Shown: positions 46,413 to 55,252 of the stretch, one piece after another
Numbering within the stretch: position 1 is the stretch's first letter
Layout of the letters: each line of letters starts with the position of its first letter
The notes under the pieces: model-generated
Told to the model about the DNA's origin: nothing
The model's input: only the letters and a program-made list of their open reading frames with translations
The model's database searches: none
DNA from: Chitinophaga tropicalis
Lineage (GTDB): Bacteria > Bacteroidota > Bacteroidia > Chitinophagales > Chitinophagaceae
Length of the DNA: 64,000 nt
Assembly (NCBI RefSeq): GCF_009758205.1
Contig: NZ_WRXN01000002.1
Location: 310,001-374,000, forward strand
Direction of reading: 5' to 3'
Made by a program: the position numbers and the translations under genes

Positions 46413-48260
46413 ATGAAAAAAGTACTTAAAAATATAACCATCGGCGTTACTATGGCTGCTGCATTTACCACGGCCGCCTGTAATACTGATTTTCTGAATA
46501 CCAAACCCTTAGGCGAAGCCACTAAAGATGATGTATGGAAAGACCCTGCACTAACTGAAGCTTTTACCAATGAGATCTATAACGGTCTTAGCAGCGGAGC
46601 CTTCCTGGAAACAATGCTTTCTTCCGCTACAGATGAGACCATGTTCACCCATAACTATGGGATGAAGAACATGGTGGAAGGCACTATCAGCTTCACGGAT
46701 GCAGAGTACATAAATAACCGCGGCACTTTCCGCTGGGGAGAAATGTACAGGAGAATACGCGCCTGTAACGTATTCTTTCAGAACGTAAATAAAGTACCGT
46801 TCGATAAACTATCATCGGCAGAACGTCTGAAAGGAGAGGTGTTCTTCCTCCGCGCATACTTCTATCATCAGCTTGTACGCGCTTATGGTGGTGTGCCACT
46901 GATCGACTCCGTATACAGCCTGGACGACCCGGACTATTCCATTGCCCGCAGTCCTTTTGCTGATTGTGTGGAGCATATCGTAAAAGATTGTGATTCTGCT
47001 GCCTATTACCTCCATGGTAAGGAAAGTATGCTGGCTAAAGGACGCGCTACAGAGGGCGCCGCTCTGTCTCTCAAATCACGTATTCTCATTTATGCCGCCA
47101 GTGATCTGCATGACTTCCCAACTGCCAGCGGAAAATCTGCTGTGATAGCGGCAGCCACCAACCCGGCGCTGCTGGGCTATACTTCCGGCAACCGTACTGA
47201 ACGCTGGCAGCGGGCCAAACTGGCGGCTAAAGCAGTGATAGATATGGGATTATATGAACTTGCATTCCCCAATCCTGCGTCTGCCAAAGAAGCGACTGAT
47301 AATTACCAGCAGATGTTCCTGGGAGATAACTCAGAAAGCATCTTTTCCCGGTATTTTATCAACCAGAAATCGGAAGCCGGCGGACAGATAGGCCTCTATA
47401 ACGGCCTGAACGGCTACCATAACTGGTCAGGCAATACGCCTACACAGTCTCTGGTCGATGATTACGAAATGGCAGACGGCACTCCCTTCAACTGGAATGA
47501 AGCTGCACATAAGGCTAATCCTTACCTGAACAGGGACCCACGTTTCTATGCTTCTATTCTATATGACGGAGCCGACTGGCGTCAGCGCCCCACAGACGTA
47601 GCCCCGAAAGACCCTGCTAACCAGGTACAAACAGGCGCCTACGAAGTATGGGACCCGGCAACGCAGAAAGCCATTCCGAATCCCGGACTGGATACCCGCC
47701 AGGGACCAATAGAAGACTGGAATGGCAGCTTTACGGGATATTACATCAAAAAGTTCATTGATCCTAAAGTAGATGCACAGTATTTCCGCCAGGAAATACC
47801 CTATGCTTTCTTCCGGCTTACAGAAATGGTATTGAACTATGCAGAAGCCTGTATGGAACTGGGAGAGGAGGACGAAGCAAGGCTGTACCTGAACAAGATC
47901 CGCACCCGGGCAGGCATGCCGCCTATCACAGAATCAGGCGCACTGCTTAAAGAAAGATACCAGCGGGAAAGAGAGATAGAAATGGTGTTTGAAGAACAGC
48001 GTTTCTATGATGTGCGCCGCTGGATGACCGCCGCTCCAACCATAGGCCGCAAGTTAAGGGGCATCAATATCCATGCTACCCTTAAGGCCGGTAGTAAGAT
48101 AACTATCTATAAATACGATCCCACTAATTATGATTACACCTATAATCCCGTTACTCTTGTGAATGAAAACCGGCTCTGGCAGGATAAGATGTATTTCATG
48201 CCTATTCAGCGCGATGAAATAAACCGTAACAGCAAACTTGTCCAGAACCCTGGTTTCTGA
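46413..48260 (+). CDS. SusD/RagB-family outer-membrane lipoprotein (second pair)
   Basis: 615 residues, long for a SusD (usually 500-600). The lipobox is TTAAC with Cys23, followed by NTDFLNTKPLGEATKDDVW. Typical TPR-like helices occur (FFLRAYFYHQLVRAYGGVPL), and the C-terminal MVLNYAEACMELGEEDEARL and RIRTRAGMPPITESG-like segments are present. It forms a capping partner to the SusC 12 bases upstream. A strong terminator follows at 48307. Confidence 0.95.
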   Translation: MKKVLKNITIGVTMAAAFTTAACNTDFLNTKPLGEATKDDVWKDPALTEAFTNEIYNGLSSGAFLETMLSSATDETMFTHNYGMKNMVEGTISFTDAEYINNRGTFRWGEMYRRIRACNVFFQNVNKVPFDKLSSAERLKGEVFFLRAYFYHQLVRAYGGVPLIDSVYSLDDPDYSIARSPFADCVEHIVKDCDSAAYYLHGKESMLAKGRATEGAALSLKSRILIYAASDLHDFPTASGKSAVIAAATNPALLGYTSGNRTERWQRAKLAAKAVIDMGLYELAFPNPASAKEATDNYQQMFLGDNSESIFSRYFINQKSEAGGQIGLYNGLNGYHNWSGNTPTQSLVDDYEMADGTPFNWNEAAHKANPYLNRDPRFYASILYDGADWRQRPTDVAPKDPANQVQTGAYEVWDPATQKAIPNPGLDTRQGPIEDWNGSFTGYYIKKFIDPKVDAQYFRQEIPYAFFRLTEMVLNYAEACMELGEEDEARLYLNKIRTRAGMPPITESGALLKERYQREREIEMVFEEQRFYDVRRWMTAAPTIGRKLRGINIHATLKAGSKITIYKYDPTNYDYTYNPVTLVNENRLWQDKMYFMPIQRDEINRNSKLVQNPGF

Positions 48261-48306
48261 TCAGGTGAAACTTGCTGTTGATAACAGTAAAGTTTGATGA
48301 AGAAGA

Positions 48307-48339
48307 AAAGGACTGCCCCTTAAAAGGCGGTCCTTTCTT
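48307..48339 (+). terminator. terminator after the second SusC/D pair
   Basis: AAAGGACTGCC (48307-48317) pairs with GGCGGTCCTTT (48326-48336), 11 base pairs with one T-G wobble and an 8-base loop, followed by CTTACT. Confidence 0.8.
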
Positions 48340-48477
48340 ACTATTCCAAAAAGAAGAAAGCCGTATATCAATATAGCCAGGTATTTCCCTTGTAAGTTTT
48401 GTACTTTCGAAGGCATATTTACTATTACAATTTCATAGTCTGGCTTAATTACAAAACTCAAGATGCTTATGTATAAA

Positions 48478-49761
48478 ATGAGCAAACTCCTCCTGATGGC
48501 AACACTGGCAGTGGCCAATCTCACTGTTGCATCCGCAAATACCAGCGGTCCTGATGATCCTAAACCCGTAAAACCTGACGCCAACAATGCCGGCCTGAAA
48601 CTGCCTGCCGGATTTGGTGCGCTGGTAGTTGCAGACGGGCTGGGCCGGGCGCGTCATATTGCAGTGACCAGCAAAGGCGATATTTACGTTAAACTGGACA
48701 GGGCCAAAGATGGCAAAGGCATCATCTTCCTGGAAGACAGCAACGGTGATGGCAAGTCAGATAAACAGACCGGCTTCGGTAACTTTGGCGGCACAGGCAT
48801 TTATGTAAAAGGAGATTACCTCTACGCTTCCTCCAATACAGATGTATACCGTTATAAACTGGATGCAGCTCAGAAAATAACAGATACCCAGAACCCGGAA
48901 AACATTGTTACCGGGCTGATAAACCGCCGTCAGCATGAATCCAAGTCCCTCGTACTGGATGATGCGGGCAACCTTTATGTAAACGTAGGCGCTTATTCCA
49001 ATTCCTGCCAGGAAAAAGACAGGACTGCAGGTTCTATGGGTATGCAGCCCTGTCCTATACTGGATTCTGCCGGTGGCATCTGGCAGTTCAAAGCAGATAA
49101 AGCTGGCCAGCATTACGGAGATGGTGTGCGCTACGCCACAGGTTTAAGAAATGTGGTAGGCCTGGACTGGAACAAGCAACAGAATCAGTTGTTTGTCATG
49201 CAGCACGGACGTGATCAGCTGCATGACCTGTTTCCTGCGCTCTTCACAGAGAAACAATCCGCAGATCTTCCGGCAGAATGTCTTTACGCCGTAAAGCAGG
49301 GTTCCGACTGCGGCTGGCCATATATCTACTATGACCCATACCTGAAAAAGAAAATGCTGGCACCTGAATATGGAGGAGACGGCAAAAAGACCGGCGGTGA
49401 TAACGCTGAAGACCCTCTGGTGGCTTTTCCTGCACATATGGCTCCTAATGGGCTGCTATTCTATACAGGTACGCAGTTCCCCGAGAAATACCGCAACGGC
49501 GCTTTCATTGCTTTCCATGGCTCCTGGAACAGGTCGCCGGAAAACCAGGCAGGATATTATGTAGTATTTGTGCCGTTTAAGAATGGCAAGCCTTCCGGCG
49601 ACTGGGAAGTATTCGCTGATGGTTTTGCCGGTACAGCTGCCGTGAAATATCCCGGGGATGCGCAACACCGTCCCTGCGGACTGGCACAGGGCCCCGATGG
49701 CTCATTATATGTGTCTGACGATGTGAAAGGAACTATTTACCGGATCGTTTATAAGAAATAA
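48478..49761 (+). CDS. sorbosone dehydrogenase-like beta-propeller oxidoreductase, exported
   Basis: 427 residues from the ATG at 48478, which opens a signal peptide (MSKLLLMATLAVANLTVAS). The ATG at 48463 is the alternative. The rest is a six-bladed propeller of the sorbosone/glucose dehydrogenase type (GSH family), with HIAVTSKGDIYVKL, GLRNVVGLDWNKQQNQLFVM, HGRDQLHDL and YGGDGKKTGGDNAEDPLVAF. These enzymes use PQQ and pass electrons to c-type cytochromes. Here a cytochrome c gene starts 2 bases after the stop, so the pair probably works as a periplasmic sugar dehydrogenase (inference). PQQ biosynthesis genes are not in the window. Confidence 0.85.
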   Translation: MSKLLLMATLAVANLTVASANTSGPDDPKPVKPDANNAGLKLPAGFGALVVADGLGRARHIAVTSKGDIYVKLDRAKDGKGIIFLEDSNGDGKSDKQTGFGNFGGTGIYVKGDYLYASSNTDVYRYKLDAAQKITDTQNPENIVTGLINRRQHESKSLVLDDAGNLYVNVGAYSNSCQEKDRTAGSMGMQPCPILDSAGGIWQFKADKAGQHYGDGVRYATGLRNVVGLDWNKQQNQLFVMQHGRDQLHDLFPALFTEKQSADLPAECLYAVKQGSDCGWPYIYYDPYLKKKMLAPEYGGDGKKTGGDNAEDPLVAFPAHMAPNGLLFYTGTQFPEKYRNGAFIAFHGSWNRSPENQAGYYVVFVPFKNGKPSGDWEVFADGFAGTAAVKYPGDAQHRPCGLAQGPDGSLYVSDDVKGTIYRIVYKK

Positions 49762-49763
49762 TA

Positions 49764-50183
49764 ATGGGAAGAATATCAATACTCACCTGCCTGTTGCTTG
49801 TAACCGTAACGGCAGTGATGGCACAGACCAAAAAACCGGCAGTTGCCGCAGGCCGCCTCGCAAAAGGACAGGCGCTTTATAAACAACATTGCATGTCCTG
49901 TCACCAGGAAAACGGCAGTGGAGTACCAAGGATGAATCCACCCCTGATCAAAACGGAATATGTGCTGGGAGATAAAAACCGCCTGATCGGTGTATTGCTG
50001 AAAGGGCTGAATGAAGAAGTGGAGATCAACGGAGACTATTATTCCAATCCCATGCCTTCACAGGCAGCCTTAAAAGATGAAGAAATAGCGGATATCTTAA
50101 CGTATGTACGTAGCAGTTTTGGGAACAAGGCATCCGCTGTAGCTCCTGCAGATGTAAAAAAGGTGAGGGCCACCATTCAATAA
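49764..50183 (+). CDS. c-type cytochrome, exported
   Basis: 139 residues with a signal peptide (about 1-20). Haem attachment is C43-M-S-C46-H47, and the axial Met is probably in SNPMPSQAAL at about residue 95. A single haem domain of about 90 residues follows, typical of class I cytochromes c. It is translationally linked with the sorbosone-dehydrogenase-like propeller (2-base gap), so it most likely accepts its electrons. A long bidirectional terminator follows. Confidence 0.92.
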   Translation: MGRISILTCLLLVTVTAVMAQTKKPAVAAGRLAKGQALYKQHCMSCHQENGSGVPRMNPPLIKTEYVLGDKNRLIGVLLKGLNEEVEINGDYYSNPMPSQAALKDEEIADILTYVRSSFGNKASAVAPADVKKVRATIQ

Positions 50184-50202
50184 TTTACTGAGTAATAGAC
50201 AT

Positions 50203-50244
50203 AAAATAAACTCCTGCGCAATTAGTTACGCAGGAGTTTATTTT
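50203..50244 (+). terminator. long bidirectional terminator after the cytochrome gene
   Basis: AAACTCCTGCG (50208-50218) pairs perfectly with CGCAGGAGTTT (50229-50239). Flanking AAAAT/ATTTT bases extend the stem to about 16 pairs, and a T-run completes it on the plus strand. Confidence 0.9.
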
Positions 50245-50299
50245 TTAATAAAGTTGCTTTTGTCAAACAGATTTTTCAAATTTGCGAAAAAAAAGGGAC

Positions 50300-51220
50300 A
50301 TGTCAGTGAATCTTGAAGTGGTGAGAGAGGTAAGTGAGTTTAATAATTATTACAACAGTCTGTCGGATCTGCTCAATAAGCACCTGGCAGAAAACAATCT
50401 TTCATTATCAGCGCTCCGCGTATTGGTAAAACTGAAACAGGATGAAGAAAACAGCACAGCAGGAAAACTGATCGCTTCCCTCGGTATAGATGGGGGCTAC
50501 CTTAGCCGGATCCTTAAATCCTTTGAAACGAACCAGCTGATCTCCAAACGGAAATCTGCCGCAGACGGGCGTACCTGGTTTCTGCAGTTAACTCCCAAAG
50601 GCCGTAAATTGCTGGAAATACTGGAAGAAAGCTCCGGTACAAGTATCCGTCAGCTACTTGAGCCATTGGCGCCTGAACAGCAGCATGCGCTGGCAGGAGC
50701 AATGAGAACGGTACGTCATATCCTCTCTGACGATAGCAGGATCAGCCTGGATGATATTACCTTCCGTCGCGACCTGCAACCAGGCGATGCCGGTTACCTG
50801 ATGCACCTGCATGGCTCACTGTATGCAAAAGAAGCGGGATATAATATTGAATTTGAGACCTTTATCTGTAAGACCTTTTTCGAGTTCCTCGAAACATATA
50901 ATTCCTCCAAAGACCAGGTTTTCCTTGCTATGCATGGTAACCAGATCATTGGGTCTATTGCTGTACTGGGCCATTCAAGGTATGCTACGCAGATGCGCTG
51001 GTTCCTGGTACACCCGGATTATCGTGGCATAGGGATAGGGCAACGCCTGTTGAACGAGGCTTTAGCTGCTGCACGTGATAAACTGTTCCAGAAGATATAC
51101 CTGATCACTACCAGTAAACAGGAAGCGGCTATCAGGATGTTTAAGAAGAATGGTTTCAGAAAGTCAGGGGGAGAAGCATATGCCTATGTGGGGATTGCAG
51201 CTGACGGAAGAGAGGTATGA
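50300..51220 (+). CDS. MarR-type regulator fused to a GNAT acetyltransferase
   Basis: 306 residues from the ATG at 50300. The upstream TTG at 50282 is unlikely. Residues 1-145 are a MarR winged helix domain (ALRVLVKLKQDEENSTAGKL, LSRILKSFETNQLISKRKSA). Residues 155-300 are a GNAT domain with the acetyl-CoA loop HPDYRGIGIGQRLLNEALAA and a C-terminal FKKNGFRKSGGEAY strand. The fusion is well known in bacteria and joins ligand-sensing DNA binding to N-acetylation, often linked to antibiotic or metabolite resistance. The target is unknown. It is monocistronic after a strong terminator. Confidence 0.92.
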   Translation: MSVNLEVVREVSEFNNYYNSLSDLLNKHLAENNLSLSALRVLVKLKQDEENSTAGKLIASLGIDGGYLSRILKSFETNQLISKRKSAADGRTWFLQLTPKGRKLLEILEESSGTSIRQLLEPLAPEQQHALAGAMRTVRHILSDDSRISLDDITFRRDLQPGDAGYLMHLHGSLYAKEAGYNIEFETFICKTFFEFLETYNSSKDQVFLAMHGNQIIGSIAVLGHSRYATQMRWFLVHPDYRGIGIGQRLLNEALAAARDKLFQKIYLITTSKQEAAIRMFKKNGFRKSGGEAYAYVGIAADGREV

Positions 51221-51247
51221 AATAGATTTATAGAGTAATAACTAAAG

Positions 51248-51271
51248 TTTTGCACTGCGCGCAGCGCAAAA
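51248..51271. repeat. 24-bp near-perfect palindrome upstream of GH76
   Basis: TTTTGC-A-CTGCG-CGCAG-C-GCAAAA is symmetric at all but one position. It lies 6 bases before a second, longer stem (51277-51319). No coding content. Confidence 0.7.
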
Positions 51272-51276
51272 TCCCT

Positions 51277-51319
51277 CTCAAAAAATTGCTTTCGCCTTCG
51301 GCAAAAGCAATTTTTTGAG
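51277..51319. terminator. 16-bp hairpin upstream of GH76, possible bidirectional terminator
   Basis: CTCAAAAAATTGCTTT (51277-51292) pairs perfectly with AAAGCAATTTTTTGAG (51304-51319). GCC/GGC continue the stem inside, with loop TTC. The A/T runs within the arms would end transcripts in either direction. It follows the MarR-GNAT gene and precedes GH76. Confidence 0.7.
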
Positions 51320-51462
51320 CAATTCATTCGCATCATTCATCAACAAAAAGCAATCTGAACAAGCTGCCCCATTTTTTTCCATCCAGCTAAAAATAGAAAT
51401 CGTATATTTAATTGCTGTAGTTACTCCAGGGTTTCATGATCTTTTATCACAAAACCCTCAAG

Positions 51463-53313
51463 ATGAAACATTTATTTACCCTCATTCTCGTACTGCTCTT
51501 AACGCAGTCCCGCAGCTACGCACAATCCTCAACCTTCAGTCCCGTAGCCGACGCTTTACAAACCAGTCTTTACAACACCTACGGTGTACCCAATCAGAAC
51601 TACTGGTGGTGCGCTCATGGTCTTGACGTCCTGGTAGACGGATACATCCGCACCCGTTCCACCACTTACACGACCCGCATGAAAGCCCTTCTGTATGGTA
51701 TCCGCTCATTTAACGGAAACACCTATATCAATCATTTTTATGATGATATGGAATGGCTGGGCATCGCATGTCTGCGCGCTTACCTTGCTACTGAAGACGC
51801 AGAATACCTGACAGTAGCTAACACGCTGTGGACAGATATCAAAACAGGCTACTCCAGCAATGCTATCAACTGGAACAAGAGTTGCCCGGGTTGTAAGAAT
51901 GCCTGTGCCAATGGCCCCGCTGTGATCCTCGCTGCAAGACTATACCGCATTACAGGCGTGGCGGCAGATCTTGATTACGCAAAGAACATCTTCGCATTTA
52001 TGAAAGCTAACCTGGTGGATCCTGTTACCGGGGCCGTATGGGATGCTATTGATCTCAATACCGGCGTAACCAATAAGGACTGGATCTTCTCTTACAATGT
52101 AGGTACTTACATTGGCGCAGGACTGGAACTTTATAAAGTGACAGGCGATGTTACCTACCTGAATGAGGCTGTAAAGACCGCTGAATATGCTATGAACAGC
52201 AGGCGGCCTAACGGTATGTTCTTTGGCGATGAACAGGGTGGTGGTGACGGAGGACTCTTCAAAGGTATCTTTATCCGCTACTTCTATTTGCTGGCAAGAG
52301 AAGGAAATATTTCTGCAGATGCCCGTGCCCGTTATTATGAAGCATTACGCTATAATGCACATACGCTTAAAAACAAAGGCATCAATTCTTCTACCAACCT
52401 GGTAAGCGCGAACTGGATGGTACAACCCTCCGGAATACCGGATTATTCTATACAGTTAAGCGGTGTAAAAATGATAGAAACAGCAGCAACACTGGACCAG
52501 GTATTTCTGTACAAGGACATCAATTATGGCGGCAGCTCCTGGCCGCTGACCACAGGGAGTTACAATACTTCCGCACTGGTAGCGAAGAAGGTAAAGGATA
52601 ATGATATCACTTCCTATACTATTCCTGCCAATACTGAAGTATCCTTTTTCAAAAATGACAATTTTGGTGGCGATGAGCTGACAGTTACTTCCAATAATGC
52701 CTGGATAGGCCATCCCTGGAATGACAGTATATCATCTCTGACCATCAATTCCACTGCTCCGGCAGGAGTAGCTACTTTCTATAAAGATTGTTTCTACACC
52801 GGGGCTGCGGTTACTCTCGAAGCAGGGAACTATACACTGGCTCAGCTGATTGCGAGGGGTATCATTGATAATGATATTTCTTCTCTCGAAGTAAATAGTG
52901 GTTACCAGGTAATACTATATGATGGAGATAACTTCAGTGGCGGGTCAGTTACGCGTACAGTCAATACCGGTTGCCTGGTACAGGATGGTGATTTTAATGA
53001 TAAGACCACTTCCCTGAAAATACAGCCACTGGGAATACTTGCAGCTCCACAGACGTTGGCGCAGCATACAGGGGAAACAAATAAAACGGGGAATCTGATC
53101 ATATATCCCAACCCGGTTGGAAATGACCTGTATATACGGGCAGGAACAGATCTCAGCGGTGCAATCATCTATATTACAGATGTTTCCGGTAAACGGGTGC
53201 TGCAAACCCGGCTCACGGCAAACAGGATCGATGTATCCCGGTTAAAAGCCGGAATATACTGGCTTTCTGTGCAGAAGAACGGGAAGGTATATAATATGAG
53301 CTTTATTAAGTGA
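51463..53313 (+). CDS. secreted GH76 alpha-1,6-mannanase with beta/gamma-crystallin and T9SS domains
   Basis: 616 residues from the ATG at 51463. A signal peptide (about 1-21) leads to a GH76 toroid (about 25-335) carrying the catalytic Asp94-Asp95 pair in HFYDDMEWLG, as in endo-1,6-alpha-mannanases. Two beta/gamma-crystallin-like domains follow (about 347-520), with four Ca2+ motifs of the D/N-D/N-x-x-S/T-S type: DNDITS 379-384, NDSISS 420-425, DNDISS 469-474 and NDKTTS 512-517. The last 70 residues (LIIYPNPVGNDLYIRAG) are a type IX secretion sorting domain. It probably acts on fungal alpha-mannan outside the cell or on the surface. The terminator at 53324 closes the unit. Confidence 0.92.
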   Translation: MKHLFTLILVLLLTQSRSYAQSSTFSPVADALQTSLYNTYGVPNQNYWWCAHGLDVLVDGYIRTRSTTYTTRMKALLYGIRSFNGNTYINHFYDDMEWLGIACLRAYLATEDAEYLTVANTLWTDIKTGYSSNAINWNKSCPGCKNACANGPAVILAARLYRITGVAADLDYAKNIFAFMKANLVDPVTGAVWDAIDLNTGVTNKDWIFSYNVGTYIGAGLELYKVTGDVTYLNEAVKTAEYAMNSRRPNGMFFGDEQGGGDGGLFKGIFIRYFYLLAREGNISADARARYYEALRYNAHTLKNKGINSSTNLVSANWMVQPSGIPDYSIQLSGVKMIETAATLDQVFLYKDINYGGSSWPLTTGSYNTSALVAKKVKDNDITSYTIPANTEVSFFKNDNFGGDELTVTSNNAWIGHPWNDSISSLTINSTAPAGVATFYKDCFYTGAAVTLEAGNYTLAQLIARGIIDNDISSLEVNSGYQVILYDGDNFSGGSVTRTVNTGCLVQDGDFNDKTTSLKIQPLGILAAPQTLAQHTGETNKTGNLIIYPNPVGNDLYIRAGTDLSGAIIYITDVSGKRVLQTRLTANRIDVSRLKAGIYWLSVQKNGKVYNMSFIK

Positions 53314-53323
53314 TCCGACAAAA

Positions 53324-53355
53324 AAACCTTACCGCGTTTTGCGGTAAGGTTTAAA
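53324..53355 (+). terminator. terminator after GH76
   Basis: AAACCTTACCGC (53324-53335) pairs perfectly with GCGGTAAGGTTT (53341-53352), loop GTTTT. Its symmetric A/T ends also suit the converging coiled-coil gene. Confidence 0.88.
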
Positions 53356-53389
53356 TATTTTAGGGGTACGGTTGGTTGATGGTAATGGA

Positions 53390-53911
53390 TCAGGCAGTCA
53401 TCTTGTTTCCGGTCAAATCAGTATCTGCCCGGTAACCGGTTAACCTGTCGATTCTCTCCAGATCAAGCTTGATCGCATCTACGTCGGTCCTGATCTTATC
53501 CACGTCAAGCCTAAGCTCTTCTACATCAACCCTGATCTCCTCTATCTCATCCTTGACTTCTTCCTCATTAAACTTGATCTCTTCTACATCAGTCCTGACT
53601 TTTAGCAAATCTATCCTGATTATACTTACATCAGTTTGGACCCCTACCAATTGTCCGCGTACTAAATTGATCTTTCCTTCCAGTCTTTCTTCAACAGCTT
53701 GCAACTGGCCTTGCATTGATTTAAACTCGTCCCGGATTAATTTAAACTCGTCCCGGATTAATTTGAACTCGTCTCGGATTAATTTGAACTCGTCCCGGAT
53801 TAATTTGAACTCAACCCGGATTGATTCAAACTCATCCCGGATTGGTTTTAACTCCTCCTGTATCAAGGATTTAATCCCTGATAATAATACTTCTGTCTGC
53901 ATTTCTGACAT
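53390..53911 (-). CDS. coiled-coil protein with heptad repeats, function unknown
   Basis: 173 residues from the ATG at 53911. A -7 element TAAATTTG at 53942-53949 supports it, because the longer frame to 53944 would start inside it. Almost the whole protein is predicted coiled coil. The centre carries a series of IRDEFKL heptads encoded by near-identical 21-base DNA units. The second half continues with less regular acidic heptads (VEEIKFNEEEVKDEIEEI). There is no signal peptide or membrane helix, so it is probably cytoplasmic. No family recognised. It could act as a structural rod or a scaffold. The antisense frame of 205 codons is its shadow. Confidence 0.7.
   Translation of the reverse strand: MSEMQTEVLLSGIKSLIQEELKPIRDEFESIRVEFKLIRDEFKLIRDEFKLIRDEFKLIRDEFKSMQGQLQAVEERLEGKINLVRGQLVGVQTDVSIIRIDLLKVRTDVEEIKFNEEEVKDEIEEIRVDVEELRLDVDKIRTDVDAIKLDLERIDRLTGYRADTDLTGNKMTA
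53716..53862. repeat. seven tandem 21-bp repeats inside the coiled-coil gene
   Basis: Units of about TTAATTTGAACTCGTCCCGGA repeat in register seven times. Copies 1 to 5 differ at only one to three bases and copies 6 and 7 are more diverged. Each encodes one heptad on the minus strand. Confidence 0.92.
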
Positions 53912-54008
53912 TATTGATTGTTTTAAGGTTAACGATAAACACAAATTTATATCCTCTCCCCAGATTTCCCTTCAGCCATTTTGTTCATTCCATTTTGCAC
54001 CATCACAT

Positions 54009-54040
54009 ATTGTATTTATGCATGATTTATCTTATGTTTG
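54009..54040 (+). promoter_or_regulatory. promoter of the capA-like gene
   Basis: ATTG (54009-54012), a 20-base spacer and TATGTTTG (54033-54040) match the Bacteroidetes promoter with one -33 mismatch. A leader of about 70 bases precedes the ATG at 54118. Confidence 0.55.
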
Positions 54041-54117
54041 CCCTGTAAACGACCTCAAGGGACGATATTGTGTAGCCCCCCTTTAATCAGCATTAGTATT
54101 CATTTGTTATCAGAAAT

Positions 54118-55239
54118 ATGTTAAGAGTAGCCAGGAGTATCCCATTATTTTCATTTAATGTGATAGGACTTATTATCATTGCGCATGTATTGTTTGAGAA
54201 ACAGCCGGTAAGAGCTGAGTATCCGCATAATTACCTTCATCATGAATATCAGCTGGAGCAGGTAAAACCTGCCGATGTCACAGATACTATCAGTATTTCA
54301 GTTGTAGGAGACCTGATGATAGGTTCATCCTATCCGGCAGCGGCTTATCTGCCAGTAAATGAAGACGGCAACATCCTTCAGTATGCCATGCCTCTCCTGA
54401 AGCAGACGGACCTGCGCCTGGGCAACCTGGAAGGCACCATTTCAGATAATGCCAAAGTATTCAAGAACTGCGGCACCAGCACACAGTGCTTTGCCTTCCG
54501 CACTCCTCTTAAATATGCCCAATGGTATAAAGATGCAGGCTTTGATTATCTTAACCTTGCCAATAACCACTCATTTGATTTTGGCATGAAAGGCGTAGAG
54601 CACACCCTCGCTTTTCTTGACAGTAATAATATCCGTACCAGCGGGGTACCACAGCACCCCATCGATACCCTCACTATCCGCAATACAAAGTTCGGCTTCG
54701 TATCTTTTGCCCCTCACAGCAATTGCCTGGACCTGAACAATGACACCCTGGTGGCGTCTTACGTAAAAGAAGTACGCAAACAATGCGATGTCCTGGTGGT
54801 ATTCTTTCACGGAGGAGCAGAAGGCGCTTCCCGTAAACATACCCCCAAAACAAGGGAATTTTTCATGGGACAGAACAGAGGGCACCTGACCCGTTTCAGC
54901 CGGATCTGTGTGGATGCCGGAGCTGACCTGGTACTGGGTTCAGGCCCCCATGTAGTAAGGGGAATGGAGATGTATAAAGGAAAATTAATAGTTTATAGTT
55001 TGGGAAATTTTGCCACATATCATCAATTCAATCTGAAATCTCCCAATAATGTTGCACCTTTGCTGCAGGTGAAGATCACCAATGAAGGAAATCTGGTAGA
55101 AAATAAGGTCTTTTCCTTTCTCCAGCAAGGAGAGGGGGTGCCCAAACCAGATTCCACCATGCAAGCATTCAGGATGATCCGTTCTCTTTCAGAAACTGAT
55201 TTCGGATTCACCGGCGTGGATGCAGGATCTTTTGATTAA
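54118..55239 (+). CDS. CapA-family metallophosphatase-like envelope protein
   Basis: 373 residues. An N-terminal signal anchor (about 8-28) precedes a CapA/PgsA domain with VVGDLMIGSS, LGNLEGTISD, NLANNHSFDFG, FFHGGAEGA and the C-terminal GSGPHVVRGMEMYKGKLIVYSLGNF. CapA proteins take part in export or synthesis of poly-gamma-glutamate in Bacillus, while most Bacteroidota members are uncharacterised periplasmic proteins. A peptidoglycan-hydrolase-like gene follows closely, which suggests an envelope role. The frame continues 13 bases short of the GTG start of the next gene. Confidence 0.88.
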   Translation: MLRVARSIPLFSFNVIGLIIIAHVLFEKQPVRAEYPHNYLHHEYQLEQVKPADVTDTISISVVGDLMIGSSYPAAAYLPVNEDGNILQYAMPLLKQTDLRLGNLEGTISDNAKVFKNCGTSTQCFAFRTPLKYAQWYKDAGFDYLNLANNHSFDFGMKGVEHTLAFLDSNNIRTSGVPQHPIDTLTIRNTKFGFVSFAPHSNCLDLNNDTLVASYVKEVRKQCDVLVVFFHGGAEGASRKHTPKTREFFMGQNRGHLTRFSRICVDAGADLVLGSGPHVVRGMEMYKGKLIVYSLGNFATYHQFNLKSPNNVAPLLQVKITNEGNLVENKVFSFLQQGEGVPKPDSTMQAFRMIRSLSETDFGFTGVDAGSFD

Positions 55240-55252
55240 AAAAATTGAACAT

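Noticed and set aside
53469..54086. Plus-strand frame of 205 codons opposite the coiled-coil gene
   Set aside because: Made of Ser-rich repeats created by the antisense of the 21-bp units. The minus-strand frame has a -7 element and better protein composition.
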